A DNA stretch of 64,000 nt from CAZJLP01 sp964546955 (GCA_964546955.1 CAZJLP010000017.1:19699-83698); one strand, 5' to 3'; positions 33,876-43,638 are shown, numbered from the stretch's first letter. Notes: generated by a model not told the origin, from the sequence alone. Made by a program: numbers and translations.

Positions 33876-36707
33876 ATGAAAACGTCCAACACCGCCTGGT
33901 TCCTTGCTCGCTGGCTGGGGCAGGTCGTTGGGACGCTCGCCTTATGGACTGTCTGGCTGGCCCTGACCATCCTGGTCGCACTGCAGATTTTTGTCGTCGC
34001 CTCGCCCGAGTTCACGGTCCCTCAATCGATGCTGCGGCCGTGGGAGGACCGCCTGGCCTTCGCCGGCCTGCGCGTGAGTTTTGACCAGGTTCGATTCGAT
34101 CCTTCCGGCCGCATCGCGGTCGACAAGCTACAGGTTTTTTCAACCACGTTCGCGGAGCCGATCGCCACCGTGGAAAATCTCTACGTCGAAACCGATCCCT
34201 GGTTGTTGTCGATCGGCGAGTTCGAGCCCAGGCTTTTCCAAGCCACCGGCGTCGACTTGTTCGTGCCCGCGATGTTTTCCGGCTCGGGACAGCGCGAGGC
34301 AATTGGCCGCGGCTTTTCGTTCTCGGCGGATTTCACAAGAGAACGCATTGAGCTCGCGTCGCTCAACGGCCGCGTCGGAAAGTTGTCGGTTCATGCGCGC
34401 GGCGGCCTGACTTCCCCGCGCGCCGTCTCGGCGCAAAAAACCAACCCACGCGAAGCGGTGGACGCCGCCCTGCGTTCCTTCTTCCAGTTGGGCCGGCACA
34501 TTTCCAGCCATCTGCACGAGCTGAACGACGTGGAGGAGCCGAGGCTGGAGCTAACCCTGACGCCGAGTCCCACCCGCATCGCGACGGTCCAAGCTTACTT
34601 CACGGCGACAGCCGCGCATCTGGAACCGCGGAGATTCAACGCAGCGGTGTCCTGGAAAGAGCGCCTCGATGCCCGGCGCATCCGCGCCAAACTCGCCCTG
34701 CCTCTCACCGGCAACACCCCGTATGCCACCCAGGTCGAAGTCGCAGTCGACCGCCTAGAGAGTCGTCCCCTGGGCATCGCCGAAAATCTTCACGTCGTGC
34801 TCAATGCCTCGGTCAACGCGACCTCCGTCTGGTTCGATCCGCGGACCTGCGCGATCTCCTGCGGCCGCTACACCGCGGGCAAATACCGCTTGGAGGCCTT
34901 GGGCGCCGCCCTGCAGCCAAGGCTTCCGGACCGCGTCAGCGGCGAACTTTATCTCCGCGCCGCCGGCGGCACGTGGCTGGTCGGAGGCGAAACCAATTTC
35001 ACGCAGAAACGCGCCCACCTCCGCTTAGAGGGCGCGGTGACATCCGAACTCATCGCCCTGGCCGGAGACCGGCTGGGACGAGACCTCTCCAAAATCGTCG
35101 CGCCATCCGAACCGCCGCACCTCTCCGTCGAACTTGGGCTGAAGGAAGGTTGGAAGTTCGACGGCCTGTCCGGGACGGTGCGCGCGGGGCCAACCGAGGC
35201 CCGCAACGTCGCGGTGGACCGGGCTTCGGGGCGCTTTCGTTTTGCGGCCCAACAGCTGACGGTCGAAGACATCGCGCTCCAGCAAAAAGGGAATCACGCC
35301 GCCGGCAGTTATACCATGAATACAGAAACCCAGGATTACCGGTTTCTGTTGAGGGGCCATATTCAACCCCCGGACATCGCCGGTTGGTTCGGCGCGTGGT
35401 GGCCCCGCTTTTGGCGTCACTTCGATTTCTCCCAAGGCGGTCCCATCGCCGATGTCGACGTGACCGGGCGCTGGGGCTTCCCCTATCTATCAACCGTGTT
35501 TGTGGAAGCCGACTGTCGCCGGCCGACGATTCGAGGCGTGCCTTTCGAGCGGGTGCGCACGGTGCTATTTATCCGGCCGGATTTCTACGACGGGCTCGAA
35601 GTGGCCGCTTGGCGGCCGGAGGGGGAAGCGCGCGGCACGTTTACCCGCCGAGTGGATCTGCAGAAAGATGCCTTTCGCAGCATGGACTTCGATGTGGTCA
35701 GCAGTTTGGACGTCCGGGAAGGCGCCAAATTATTCGGGGAATCGGGCCTCGAAATCGTCGCCCCCTTTACCTTCGAAAAAGCGCCCCGGCTGAAAATCGT
35801 GGGACATCTCGACGGCCCAGCCGCGCCCGGCGGCCAGCACGACCAGGTCGATGTGCGAATAGAATCCACCGGAGCGCTCACGTTCTACGATTTTCCGCTG
35901 AACGACCTGTCCGCGCGCGCGCGCCTGGAGGGCGAGATCCTATCGATCGGCGAACTCCAGGTCGGAGTGGCCGGGGGGACGGCCACAGGCACGGCCCGCC
36001 GCACCGGCAAGTCCGGGGAGCGTCGGCTCGCGTTCGATTGCATGACGACAGGCGTGAACCTGGGCGAAGCCATCCGCACCGGCGAGAACTTCGCGGCAAA
36101 ACGCCGGGGCCAGCCGCCTCCGCCGGAAAGCAAATTCCAGCAACGCCTCGCGACCGGCAAATTGCAGGTGACGTTGAAAGCGGAAGGCCCCTACAACAAC
36201 GCCTTCGGCTATGAAGGCGAAGGCAGCGCCGAGATCGCGGGAGCCGAGCTGGCCGACGTCAATTTACTCGGGGCCCTGTCGCAAGCCCTGCGCGGGATCG
36301 GCATGAACTTCACCTCGGTCAGGCTGGACACCGCTCGCGCCCATTTTTTTGTGCAGTCGGACCGCTTGATATTCGACGACGTGCGGTTGAACGGACCCAC
36401 CGCGGCGGTGGAAGCGAAGGGGTACTACCGTCTCGATCAGAAGATCATGGATTTCAATGCAACCGTCCGTCCGTTTGAGGAAGGCAAGACGCTGCTCGCG
36501 AATGCGGTTGATTTCGTCCTCACACCCGTGTCGGCCGCTTTGCAGCTGCGCCTGACCGGCAGCTTGGACAAACCGAATTGGCGATTCGCCTACGGACCAA
36601 CAAGTTTGCTGCGCAAGCTTTCCGGCACCGAAGAAACGCCCAACAGCACCGTTCCGCCAGGGAGTTCGAATCAGCCTCCCCAGCCGCCGCCGTATCTGCG
36701 GCGATGA
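33876..36707 (+). CDS. AsmA-like large envelope protein
   Basis: The 943-residue protein has one N-terminal helix (about 22-44, LALWTVWLALTILVALQIFV) and a very long extracytoplasmic region of beta-strand character. The C-terminal part, with GEGSAEIAGAELADVNLLGA, FTSVRLDTARAHFFVQSD, LIFDDVRLNGPTAAVEAKGY and LDQKIMDFNATVRP, is the AsmA-like C-terminal pattern. Such proteins are thought to form lipid-transport grooves or to control outer-membrane assembly. It lies 38 bp after the DUF4340 gene and probably ends that operon. A proline-rich tail closes the protein. Confidence 0.85.
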   Translation: MKTSNTAWFLARWLGQVVGTLALWTVWLALTILVALQIFVVASPEFTVPQSMLRPWEDRLAFAGLRVSFDQVRFDPSGRIAVDKLQVFSTTFAEPIATVENLYVETDPWLLSIGEFEPRLFQATGVDLFVPAMFSGSGQREAIGRGFSFSADFTRERIELASLNGRVGKLSVHARGGLTSPRAVSAQKTNPREAVDAALRSFFQLGRHISSHLHELNDVEEPRLELTLTPSPTRIATVQAYFTATAAHLEPRRFNAAVSWKERLDARRIRAKLALPLTGNTPYATQVEVAVDRLESRPLGIAENLHVVLNASVNATSVWFDPRTCAISCGRYTAGKYRLEALGAALQPRLPDRVSGELYLRAAGGTWLVGGETNFTQKRAHLRLEGAVTSELIALAGDRLGRDLSKIVAPSEPPHLSVELGLKEGWKFDGLSGTVRAGPTEARNVAVDRASGRFRFAAQQLTVEDIALQQKGNHAAGSYTMNTETQDYRFLLRGHIQPPDIAGWFGAWWPRFWRHFDFSQGGPIADVDVTGRWGFPYLSTVFVEADCRRPTIRGVPFERVRTVLFIRPDFYDGLEVAAWRPEGEARGTFTRRVDLQKDAFRSMDFDVVSSLDVREGAKLFGESGLEIVAPFTFEKAPRLKIVGHLDGPAAPGGQHDQVDVRIESTGALTFYDFPLNDLSARARLEGEILSIGELQVGVAGGTATGTARRTGKSGERRLAFDCMTTGVNLGEAIRTGENFAAKRRGQPPPPESKFQQRLATGKLQVTLKAEGPYNNAFGYEGEGSAEIAGAELADVNLLGALSQALRGIGMNFTSVRLDTARAHFFVQSDRLIFDDVRLNGPTAAVEAKGYYRLDQKIMDFNATVRPFEEGKTLLANAVDFVLTPVSAALQLRLTGSLDKPNWRFAYGPTSLLRKLSGTEETPNSTVPPGSSNQPPQPPPYLRR

Positions 36708-36896
36708 GCGTCAAAACGACGTCAATAACCGCACGGAAAGCCGTTGCGGTGGACGGGGCTCGCCGCTTAGTAGATTGCTGTTGGCCAACCTCTTTGTAAT
36801 TCTACTCCCGCCGGTGAGTCGGCCGCCGCACCCCTTTTTGGACGCGGATCCACCCGGCCCCTTCCAGGTTCCTGACAATCCCGGCCGCACCCTTCG

Positions 36897-39800
36897 ATGG
36901 CCCCACTCCTCACGATTCCTCGCATACCCTGGCTGAGACGGCTCTGCATGGGGCTCGCCGCTTTGCTGATCGTCTTCAGCGCGGTCGTGCTCCTGGGGTG
37001 GTCCCTGCAGGTGGACGAGCTGGTCCAACTTCAGTCCGGCTTGCCAACAATGCCGGTCAACGCCGCGGTCGGCTTTTTCCTCGTCGGCGCAGCCTTGCTG
37101 GCCCATGAACTGGGTTACCATCGCGTGGCCCTCCTCGCGATTGCGCCGGGGCTATTGGGCTTGGTGACGGAACTCCAGAACTGGACTTCCTTGCGGCTCC
37201 CCCTGGACGAGTTTCTCGCTCCCTATCATCTCCAAGTTGAGACCGGAGCGCCCGGACGCATGGCCCAAATGCTGTCGCTGTGCTTTATCCTCGCGGCAGT
37301 TTCCATTCCAGGCCTTGCGTCGCTGAAGCCGTCCCGATACCGGGCGCTTCGCTTGGCGTTTTCCGGTTCCGTCATCTGCTCCATTGGCGGTGCATCGCTG
37401 CTGGGTTATGTGATGGAAGTGCCCGCCATTTACCGGTGGGGCACGCAGACCAGCATCGCTCCCGGTTCCGCCGTGCTCCTGGTCGTGCTGGGCGCGGCGT
37501 TGCTCGCATTGGCGTGGCGCGAGCAGCAGGGAGACCAGCCCGGCGCGCCTGCCTGGCTGCCTCTGCCCGTCGCGGTGGCATCGGCCACCCTGACCTTGAT
37601 TCTCTGGGTTTCCCTCCGCGAACGCGAATTTCACTACCTTGGATTCAACACGCAGAATGCGATCCGCAGCCTCGCCGGCGCGATCAACTTGGAGCTGGAG
37701 CGGCAGGCGGCGGCGCTCGAACGCTACGCAGGCCGGTGGGAAAACGGCGGACCCGATGCGGTAAACCCGCGTGAAGCGGACGCCAAATCGCTCCTGACCG
37801 AATTCCCCGGCGGGCTGGCGGTCGAGCTGGTTTCGCTGCAGGCGCGCACACAGTGGGCCTATCCCCCGAAGGCAGCGCAAGAACTGCTCTCCTTGGACCA
37901 TGCCAGCGAACCAGCCCGAAGCGCCGCCATGCAGGCGGCGAGGGACAATGCCGGCGTGGCCGTTTCGGGATCGGTGCGGCACCCCACGCTAGGCGCGGGG
38001 CTCGCCCTTTACGCCCCGATGTATCGGGGCACGCAGATCAACGGGTATGCCGCAATGGAGGTCCTCTATCGCAACTTGTTCGATGCGCTGATTAAGCGCC
38101 ACAAGCTCGGGCCAAACTACCACATCTCGATTTACGTCGGTTTCGATAAAGTCTACGAGCGCAATCCGGCTCCGCCCTCGGCCACCGCCAATCGGCTGGA
38201 CGAGTCGATCCATATCTTCGACCGGCGCATCCGCATCGAGATGATGCCGACCCCGGACAATCTCGCCCATAATCGCCGCTACCTGCCGGAGGTCGCTCTC
38301 GCCAGCGGCTTCGGCATCACCTTGCTGCTGGGATTGAGCGTGCATTTGGCCCGAACCGCCCGGACCGGCCTCCGCGCCGCCGAGCTTTCCAATCAGCAGC
38401 TGCAGCGCGAAAACGACGAGCGTCGCCGGGTGGAAGAAAAGCTCAAGGTATCCGACGAGCGGTTACGACTCGCTTTGGAAAGCACGCAAATCGGCATTTT
38501 CGAATGGAACCTCGGATCGAATCAGATCTTTTACAGCGCCGGTGTCTGGAGCATCCTGGGCTATCAGCCCGGAATTATCCCGCCGACCCCGGAAGCGTGG
38601 ACCGCGCTCATCCATCCCAGCGACCTGCCGGGATACCGCCTCGCGGTCGAAAAGCAGTTGAATCATGCGGAGGCCTTCATCGACCCTGAATATCGGGTCA
38701 AGGCGGCAAGCGGCGAATGGCGCTGGTTATACGCCCGTTCGCGCGTCGTTTCCCGCTCGGCCAGCGGTCAGCCCACGCGCGTCATCGGCACGCTCCAGGA
38801 CGTCTCGGCCCGCAAGGCGTCGGACGAGGCACTGCGCGTGAGCCAGGCGGCAACGCGTAAACTTTCCCTCGTGGCGAGCAAGACGGACAACCTCGTCATC
38901 ATCACCGCCCCCGATGGCACGATCGAATGGGTGAACGAAAGCTTCGAGCGCGTGATGGAGTACTCGCTGGCCGAAGTGGTTTGCCGCAACCCGGCGACGT
39001 TCATGATCGGGCCGGACACCAACGCGCGCACGGTTCGCCGCATTCGCGCCGCAATGGCCCGCGGGACGGGCATCAGCACGGACGTCGTCAACTATTCAAA
39101 GTCGGGGCGCAAGTATCACCTCCACCTGGAAATCCAGCCGGTCCGCAACGAGACGGGCGAGCTCGAGAATTTCATCGCGATCGAGGCCGATATCTCGGCC
39201 CGCGTGGAGACCGAACGCAATCTGCGCCGCGCCAAGGCGGAGGCCGATGCCGCCTCCCGCGCCAAGAGCGAATTTCTCGCGTCGATGTCGCACGAGATTC
39301 GCACGCCGATGAACGGCGTGATTGGAATGACGAGCCTGCTGCTCGACACCACGATGAATCACGAGCAGCGCGACTACGTGAACACCATCCGCACGAGCGG
39401 CGAGGCCCTGCTCACCATCATCAACGACATCCTCGACTTTTCCAAGATCGAGTCGGGCAAAATGGAGCTGGAGCGAATGCCCTTCGAGATTTCAGTCTGT
39501 GTCGAGGATGCGCTGGATCTGTTCTCCGTGCCCGCCGCCGCCAAAAAGATCGAACTGGTCTATCACGTGGACGAATCGGTCCCGGCCTGGATCCAGGGCG
39601 ATGTCACGCGGCTTCGGCAGGTCTTGGTCAATCTGGTCAACAACGCGGTCAAATTTACTCCGGCCGGAAGTATCGCTATCACGGTCCGCCGTGTTTCTCC
39701 CTTCACTCCGATTGCAGCGCACGCCACAGTCCCAGTCGAACTCGAGTTCTCCGTCACCGACACCGGCATCGGCATCCCGCCGGAACGCATGAACCGGCTG

Positions 39801-40844
39801 TTTCGCCCGTTCAGCCAGGTCGACTCCTCGACCACTCGCAAATATGGCGGCACGGGCCTCGGCTTGGCAATCTGCCACCGGCTCTGCACTCTCATGGGGG
39901 GCAGCGTCCGCGCCGACAGTCGTGAGGGCGCCGGCTCCACCTTCACGTTTACAATCCTCACCGAATCGATGCCGACGCCGCCCGGCTGGGGGCTCCCAGA
40001 ACTGCCGGTCAGCATGAACTATGGCACCGTCCTCTGCGTGGACGACCACCCGATTTCCCAGCAACGGCTCCAGACCTTTTTTCGCAGTTGGGGCGCACGC
40101 GCCGTTTGCGCCGCCAATGTCGAAGCGACGGTCGAGTACCTGGCCGGAGAGAACAAGCCGATCGCCGTCGTGCTGGACTACGACCTGACAGAGTCCGAGG
40201 CGGGAAGAGTTCTGCGGGAAAAGCTGGTTCAATCGTCGCTCCCCACGCTGATCCTTCTCCCGCACGGCCAACCCCAACTTCAGCTTCAAGCCTTTGCCGG
40301 CCGGCGCGGCGTGGCCACCGCCACCAAACCGCTCCGCACTCTTTCGCTCGTCCGCGGGATCCAAACCCTGTTCGACACCACGCCGGACAGCCAGCCCCCC
40401 TTCGGCCTGTCTCCCGAAAACCGATTGCTTGCGCACGAGCTTCCGCTCGACGTGCTGCTGGTGGAGGACAATCCCGTGAATCAGAAAGTCGCGCTGCGCT
40501 TCCTGGACCGCCTCGGCTACCGCGCGGATGCCGTCGGCAATGGACTCGAAGCAGTCAATACCCTGGAATCACGGCACTATCATCTTGTGCTGATGGACCT
40601 TCAGATGCCGGAGATGGATGGCTTCGAGGCCACGCGCCAGATTCGCAGCCGTTTCCCCGCGGACAAACAGCCCAAAATCATTGCGCTGACCGCGAATGCG
40701 CTTCACGGCGACCGGGAGCTCTGCATCACCGCGGGCATGGACGACTACATCACCAAACCGGTGAAGCTCCACGACATCTCCGAGGCGATCCGCCGCCAGT
40801 TCTCAGCCGGCAGCCGCGCTCCGTTTAGACCGGGTACGCGGTAG
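36897..40844 (+). CDS. Hybrid sensor histidine kinase with two receiver domains
   Basis: The 1315-residue protein has an N-terminal block of about seven hydrophobic helices (1-240), a CHASE-like sensor region (about 245-465, with YLGFNTQNAIRSLAGAINLE), a further helix (about 468-488), two PAS/PAC units (about 515-640 and 655-770), a HisKA domain with His799 (ASMSHEIRTPMNGVIGMT), an HATPase domain with NLVNNAVKF, DTGIGIPPERM and GGTGLGLAI, and two receivers with predicted phospho-acceptors Asp1094 (VVLDYDL) and Asp1234 (LVLMDLQMPEMDG). This is the BarA/TodS-like multi-step phosphorelay layout. An HPt partner must be elsewhere. It stands 189 bp after the AsmA-like gene. Signal unknown. Confidence 0.93.
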   Translation: MAPLLTIPRIPWLRRLCMGLAALLIVFSAVVLLGWSLQVDELVQLQSGLPTMPVNAAVGFFLVGAALLAHELGYHRVALLAIAPGLLGLVTELQNWTSLRLPLDEFLAPYHLQVETGAPGRMAQMLSLCFILAAVSIPGLASLKPSRYRALRLAFSGSVICSIGGASLLGYVMEVPAIYRWGTQTSIAPGSAVLLVVLGAALLALAWREQQGDQPGAPAWLPLPVAVASATLTLILWVSLREREFHYLGFNTQNAIRSLAGAINLELERQAAALERYAGRWENGGPDAVNPREADAKSLLTEFPGGLAVELVSLQARTQWAYPPKAAQELLSLDHASEPARSAAMQAARDNAGVAVSGSVRHPTLGAGLALYAPMYRGTQINGYAAMEVLYRNLFDALIKRHKLGPNYHISIYVGFDKVYERNPAPPSATANRLDESIHIFDRRIRIEMMPTPDNLAHNRRYLPEVALASGFGITLLLGLSVHLARTARTGLRAAELSNQQLQRENDERRRVEEKLKVSDERLRLALESTQIGIFEWNLGSNQIFYSAGVWSILGYQPGIIPPTPEAWTALIHPSDLPGYRLAVEKQLNHAEAFIDPEYRVKAASGEWRWLYARSRVVSRSASGQPTRVIGTLQDVSARKASDEALRVSQAATRKLSLVASKTDNLVIITAPDGTIEWVNESFERVMEYSLAEVVCRNPATFMIGPDTNARTVRRIRAAMARGTGISTDVVNYSKSGRKYHLHLEIQPVRNETGELENFIAIEADISARVETERNLRRAKAEADAASRAKSEFLASMSHEIRTPMNGVIGMTSLLLDTTMNHEQRDYVNTIRTSGEALLTIINDILDFSKIESGKMELERMPFEISVCVEDALDLFSVPAAAKKIELVYHVDESVPAWIQGDVTRLRQVLVNLVNNAVKFTPAGSIAITVRRVSPFTPIAAHATVPVELEFSVTDTGIGIPPERMNRLFRPFSQVDSSTTRKYGGTGLGLAICHRLCTLMGGSVRADSREGAGSTFTFTILTESMPTPPGWGLPELPVSMNYGTVLCVDDHPISQQRLQTFFRSWGARAVCAANVEATVEYLAGENKPIAVVLDYDLTESEAGRVLREKLVQSSLPTLILLPHGQPQLQLQAFAGRRGVATATKPLRTLSLVRGIQTLFDTTPDSQPPFGLSPENRLLAHELPLDVLLVEDNPVNQKVALRFLDRLGYRADAVGNGLEAVNTLESRHYHLVLMDLQMPEMDGFEATRQIRSRFPADKQPKIIALTANALHGDRELCITAGMDDYITKPVKLHDISEAIRRQFSAGSRAPFRPGTR

Positions 40845-40881
40845 TTGGGCAGCGTGGTTGCGCCACCGTGAAGACGCTCGC

Positions 40882-42099
40882 TTAGTCCGTCCTCGCTCTC
40901 CACGCTGCCATCTCCGACTCCCATCCTGCGTCCCCCACCAGATTCCGGAGTTCCAGCGGATCGTTCTGCAGATCGAAAAAAAGCCAGGGCGACCCATCTT
41001 CATTGAGCACGAGTTTGCGCTTTGCTGACCTGACCCCGCGCCAGACGCGATCGCATTGATCTGGCAGACGCACCACGCTCGGCATCGAAATCCTCGCGAA
41101 CGGGAACGGCTTTACTCCGAGTACGCCGGCGTCCAGCCAGGCCCGAGTCATGGCGGGCAGGTCGGAGAGCGACACACAGCTTGGATCGGCACCGGGCTGA
41201 ACTCCAGGCCCGGAAATCACCAAGGGCACGCGCACGGACTCTTCATGCGGCCATCCTTTACGAAACAGCCCATGGGCTCCGTGCATGTCTCCATGCACGG
41301 AGGTGAAAATGACGAGCGTCGACCGCAGGTCCACCGCGTCCAGCAGTTCGCCGATCGCGCGATCTGTCGCCTCAATGTGCGCATAGTATCCCGCCAGTTC
41401 CCGCCGAGCTCTCGCCTCGACCTCGCCACCCGGAGGCACGTTCGGTCGCAGCTGAATCGCTCGTGGGGAAGGCGGCGAGACTCCGCCGGCGGGAGCATCA
41501 TAAGGCGGATGCGGCGCTTCCAAGCTCACCAGGCAGAACCAGGAACGCCCGCGACTTCGGTCGCACAACCAGTCGCGCGCGCGACGACAGACGATGTCGC
41601 TCTGATAACCGGGGAACTGAGTGGGCACCGGGAGACGGCTACCGTGCAGCCAAGGATCGTTGAGAAGAAAACCGCTCTCAAAACCTTCCCAGAATGAAAA
41701 TCCACCGCGCGCCGCAGGCGGAACCACGGCGCGGGCATGAGCCTCGCCCACGAGCTGCGCCTCGCGGTCACGCTGGCCCAGGTGCCACTTGCCAAAAAAC
41801 GCGGTTTCCGCACCGAAATCCGCCGCATCGTGGGCAATCGTCCGCGCCGTTTGGGGCAGCGGATCGTAGTAGTCGGACACGCCATTCTCCGGCGATAGCA
41901 CCCCCGTCAGCAAGGCCGCCCGGGCGAAGGGGCCAAACGGATGCGACGTAACCGCCTGCGTAAGAACCAAAGCATCGGCACCGAAGCGGTTGAGGCACGG
42001 AGTGCGCGCGTTATTGTCCTCCGAAAAGCTGGTGGCCTGCGCTCGCCATTGGGTGGTCACCACCCACAAAACAGTTCGATCGGAACCGCGTTTCGACAT
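40882..42099 (-). CDS. Sulfatase-fold protein with degenerate active site
   Basis: The 405-residue protein follows the sulfatase/alkaline-phosphatase-superfamily layout: FGADALVLTQAVTSHPF, RAALLTGVLSPENGVSDY, FFGKWHLGQRD, CLVSLEAPHPPYDAPAGG, YYAHIEATDRAIGELLDAV and GLFRKGWPHEESVRVPLVI. The catalytic parts are altered. The formylglycine motif CxPSR reads GPFAR (56-60), so Gly56 replaces the Cys. The N-terminal metal pair DD reads TT (15-16). The DH metal site reads VH (Val268-His269). The product is unlikely to be a sulfatase and may be a binding protein or a divergent enzyme. A GTG at 42117 is an alternative start. No signal peptide is seen, unlike most relatives. Divergent from a DUF1080 gene 48 bp away. 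Confidence 0.85.
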   Translation of the reverse strand: MSKRGSDRTVLWVVTTQWRAQATSFSEDNNARTPCLNRFGADALVLTQAVTSHPFGPFARAALLTGVLSPENGVSDYYDPLPQTARTIAHDAADFGAETAFFGKWHLGQRDREAQLVGEAHARAVVPPAARGGFSFWEGFESGFLLNDPWLHGSRLPVPTQFPGYQSDIVCRRARDWLCDRSRGRSWFCLVSLEAPHPPYDAPAGGVSPPSPRAIQLRPNVPPGGEVEARARRELAGYYAHIEATDRAIGELLDAVDLRSTLVIFTSVHGDMHGAHGLFRKGWPHEESVRVPLVISGPGVQPGADPSCVSLSDLPAMTRAWLDAGVLGVKPFPFARISMPSVVRLPDQCDRVWRGVRSAKRKLVLNEDGSPWLFFDLQNDPLELRNLVGDAGWESEMAAWRARTD

Positions 42100-42147
42100 C
42101 GAGCACAAACCTATCACCTACCCTTTCGAGCACACGCTTCTTTTGCG

Positions 42148-42909
42148 ATGAACTCATTTCCGCTCCTTCTCGTGGCGACCTTTCCGCTCGTTGCGTTTGC
42201 GGCCGAACCCGCCGTTCCGAAACCGCAGGACACGGAGGTCTGGGCTCCCGAGCCTCCCGTCGTCACCGCCGCCCCCGCCGCCCCCGCCGCGCCGCCCTCC
42301 GACGCGAGTGTGCTGTTCGACGGAACGAACTTCGACCAGTGGGAATCGACCAAAGAAGGCGCCGTAGCCTGGAAGCTCGTCGATGGCGCGATGGAAATCG
42401 TTCCAAAAACCTCCGGCATCCGCACAAAAAGATCGTGGGGCGATATTCAGCTTCATCTCGAGTTTCAAAGCCCGGCCGTGGTCGAGGGAAAAGGTCAGGG
42501 ACGAGGCAATAGCGGTGTTTTCCTGATGGGGCAGTACGAACTGCAAGTGCTGGATTCGTATGAGAATAAAACTTACGTCAACGGCCAGGCCGCCTCGATC
42601 TACAAGCAGTTCGCTCCGCTGGTGAATGCCTCACGCCCACCCGGGGAATGGCAGACATACGATGTCGTTTTCATCGCGCCCCGTTTCAATGGCGACGGCA
42701 CCGTTGCCAGCCCCGCTCGCATCACGGTGTTTCACAACGGAGTGCTGGTGCACCACGATCGCGCGCTGAACGGCCCCACCGACTACATTCACAAGCTGCC
42801 GTACAAGCCGCACCCGCCCAAGCTTCCGCTCGAACTGCAGCATCACGGCGACGCCGTGCGCTTTCGCAATATTTGGGTGCGCGAGCTCAGTTTGCCGCCG
42901 TCAGCCTGA
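42148..42909 (+). CDS. DUF1080 (3-keto-disaccharide hydrolase-like) secreted protein
   Basis: The 253-residue protein has a signal peptide (about 1-18, FPLLLVATFPLVAFAAEP), a Pro/Ala linker, and a DUF1080 domain: SVLFDGTNFDQWESTKEGAV, WKLVDGAMEIV, FGDIQLHLEF-type sequence, QGRGNSGVFLMGQYELQVLD, QAASIYKQFAPLVNASRPPG, EWQTYDVVFIAPRF and LPLELQHHGDAVRFRNIWVR. The fold is a concanavalin-like jelly roll. Some members cleave 3-keto-glycosides; otherwise they are sugar-binding. Length fits a single-domain member. The sulfatase-like gene lies divergent upstream. Confidence 0.92.
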   Translation: MNSFPLLLVATFPLVAFAAEPAVPKPQDTEVWAPEPPVVTAAPAAPAAPPSDASVLFDGTNFDQWESTKEGAVAWKLVDGAMEIVPKTSGIRTKRSWGDIQLHLEFQSPAVVEGKGQGRGNSGVFLMGQYELQVLDSYENKTYVNGQAASIYKQFAPLVNASRPPGEWQTYDVVFIAPRFNGDGTVASPARITVFHNGVLVHHDRALNGPTDYIHKLPYKPHPPKLPLELQHHGDAVRFRNIWVRELSLPPSA

Positions 42910-42984
42910 CCCCAGGGGCGACCTTCGCGGAGGCTCCCGGCGGGACTTCGCGCAACTCGTTGCTCGATTGTGGGTCTTAGTCGC

Positions 42985-43326
42985 ATGCAAGGTCTCTTCC
43001 TCGCCGCCGCCATTCTGGTCGCCCCGCTTTTTATCGGCTGGAAAGTCGTATCCGTCATGAACCGACGACGCCGCCTCACCGAAAAGTATCAGAAGCCTGA
43101 GGTGGTGAGAAAAGTCCTGAAAAAGCAGCTCTGGGTGGGCCAAACCACCGAACAGCTGGTCGATGCCCTGGGGCGGCCGTCCGACATCGACCAAAAGGTG
43201 TCCAAAACAAAATCCAAGGAAACCTGGCGCTATGAACGCCGCGGAAAGCACCGCTTCGGCCTGCGGATCACGATCGAAGACGGCGTCGTGGTCGGTTGGG
43301 ACGAAAAATCCAGGAGTCAGGGCTGA
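42985..43326 (+). CDS. Small membrane-anchored protein, SmpA/BamE-like domain
   Basis: The 113-residue protein has an N-terminal helix (MQGLFLAAAILVAPLFIGWK, about 1-20) followed by a soluble domain with VGQTTEQLVDALGRPSDIDQ, then SKETWRYERRGKHRFGLRIT and IEDGVVVGWDEK. The G-x-T-x-x-Q-L/V-x-x-x-x-G-x-P block followed by a W-x-Y strand recalls the BamE/SmpA-like beta-alpha-alpha-beta domain. This likeness is my inference. It follows the DUF1080 gene by 75 bp in the same direction. Confidence 0.65.
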   Translation: MQGLFLAAAILVAPLFIGWKVVSVMNRRRRLTEKYQKPEVVRKVLKKQLWVGQTTEQLVDALGRPSDIDQKVSKTKSKETWRYERRGKHRFGLRITIEDGVVVGWDEKSRSQG

Positions 43327-43638
43327 GCATAACCGCATTCGCGGAGACTGGCTAAATTAGTCTTTTCTGCTTAAGCAACCGGTGCCCACTAGGGAGGGCA
43401 ACCGTCCCCGGTGAGCCGTCGTGTGCAAAGACGTCAAAAACGGGTCCGCTTCGCCGCGCCAACGTGCGTTCGAACGGTGATGTTAAGCAACGATGTTCGC
43501 TTCGACGGCTCGGCGAGACGCCTCCCCCTACGATCCGCGTTTAGCGACCCCTTAAGTGAAGTCGCTTCGTTACCTTCGTTGCCTTCTGTAGACGGGCTTG
43601 GCCCTAGAGAGGAGAGTACCCGGCAGGCGTTGCAACGC
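43327..43638. other. Convergent intergenic region with family II repeat
   Basis: This 312-bp gap lies between two genes pointing toward each other. It holds a diverged family II repeat (43411-43531). I see no terminator hairpin with a T-run and no gene. Confidence 0.55.
43411..43531. repeat. Family II interspersed repeat, copy 4 (diverged)
   Basis: Contains GTGAGCCGTCGTGTGCAAAG, ACGTCAAAAACG, CGCGCCAACGT, TTCGACGGCTCGGCGAGACG and CCTCCCCCTAC, in an order like copy 3 but with rearrangement. Confidence 0.5.
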
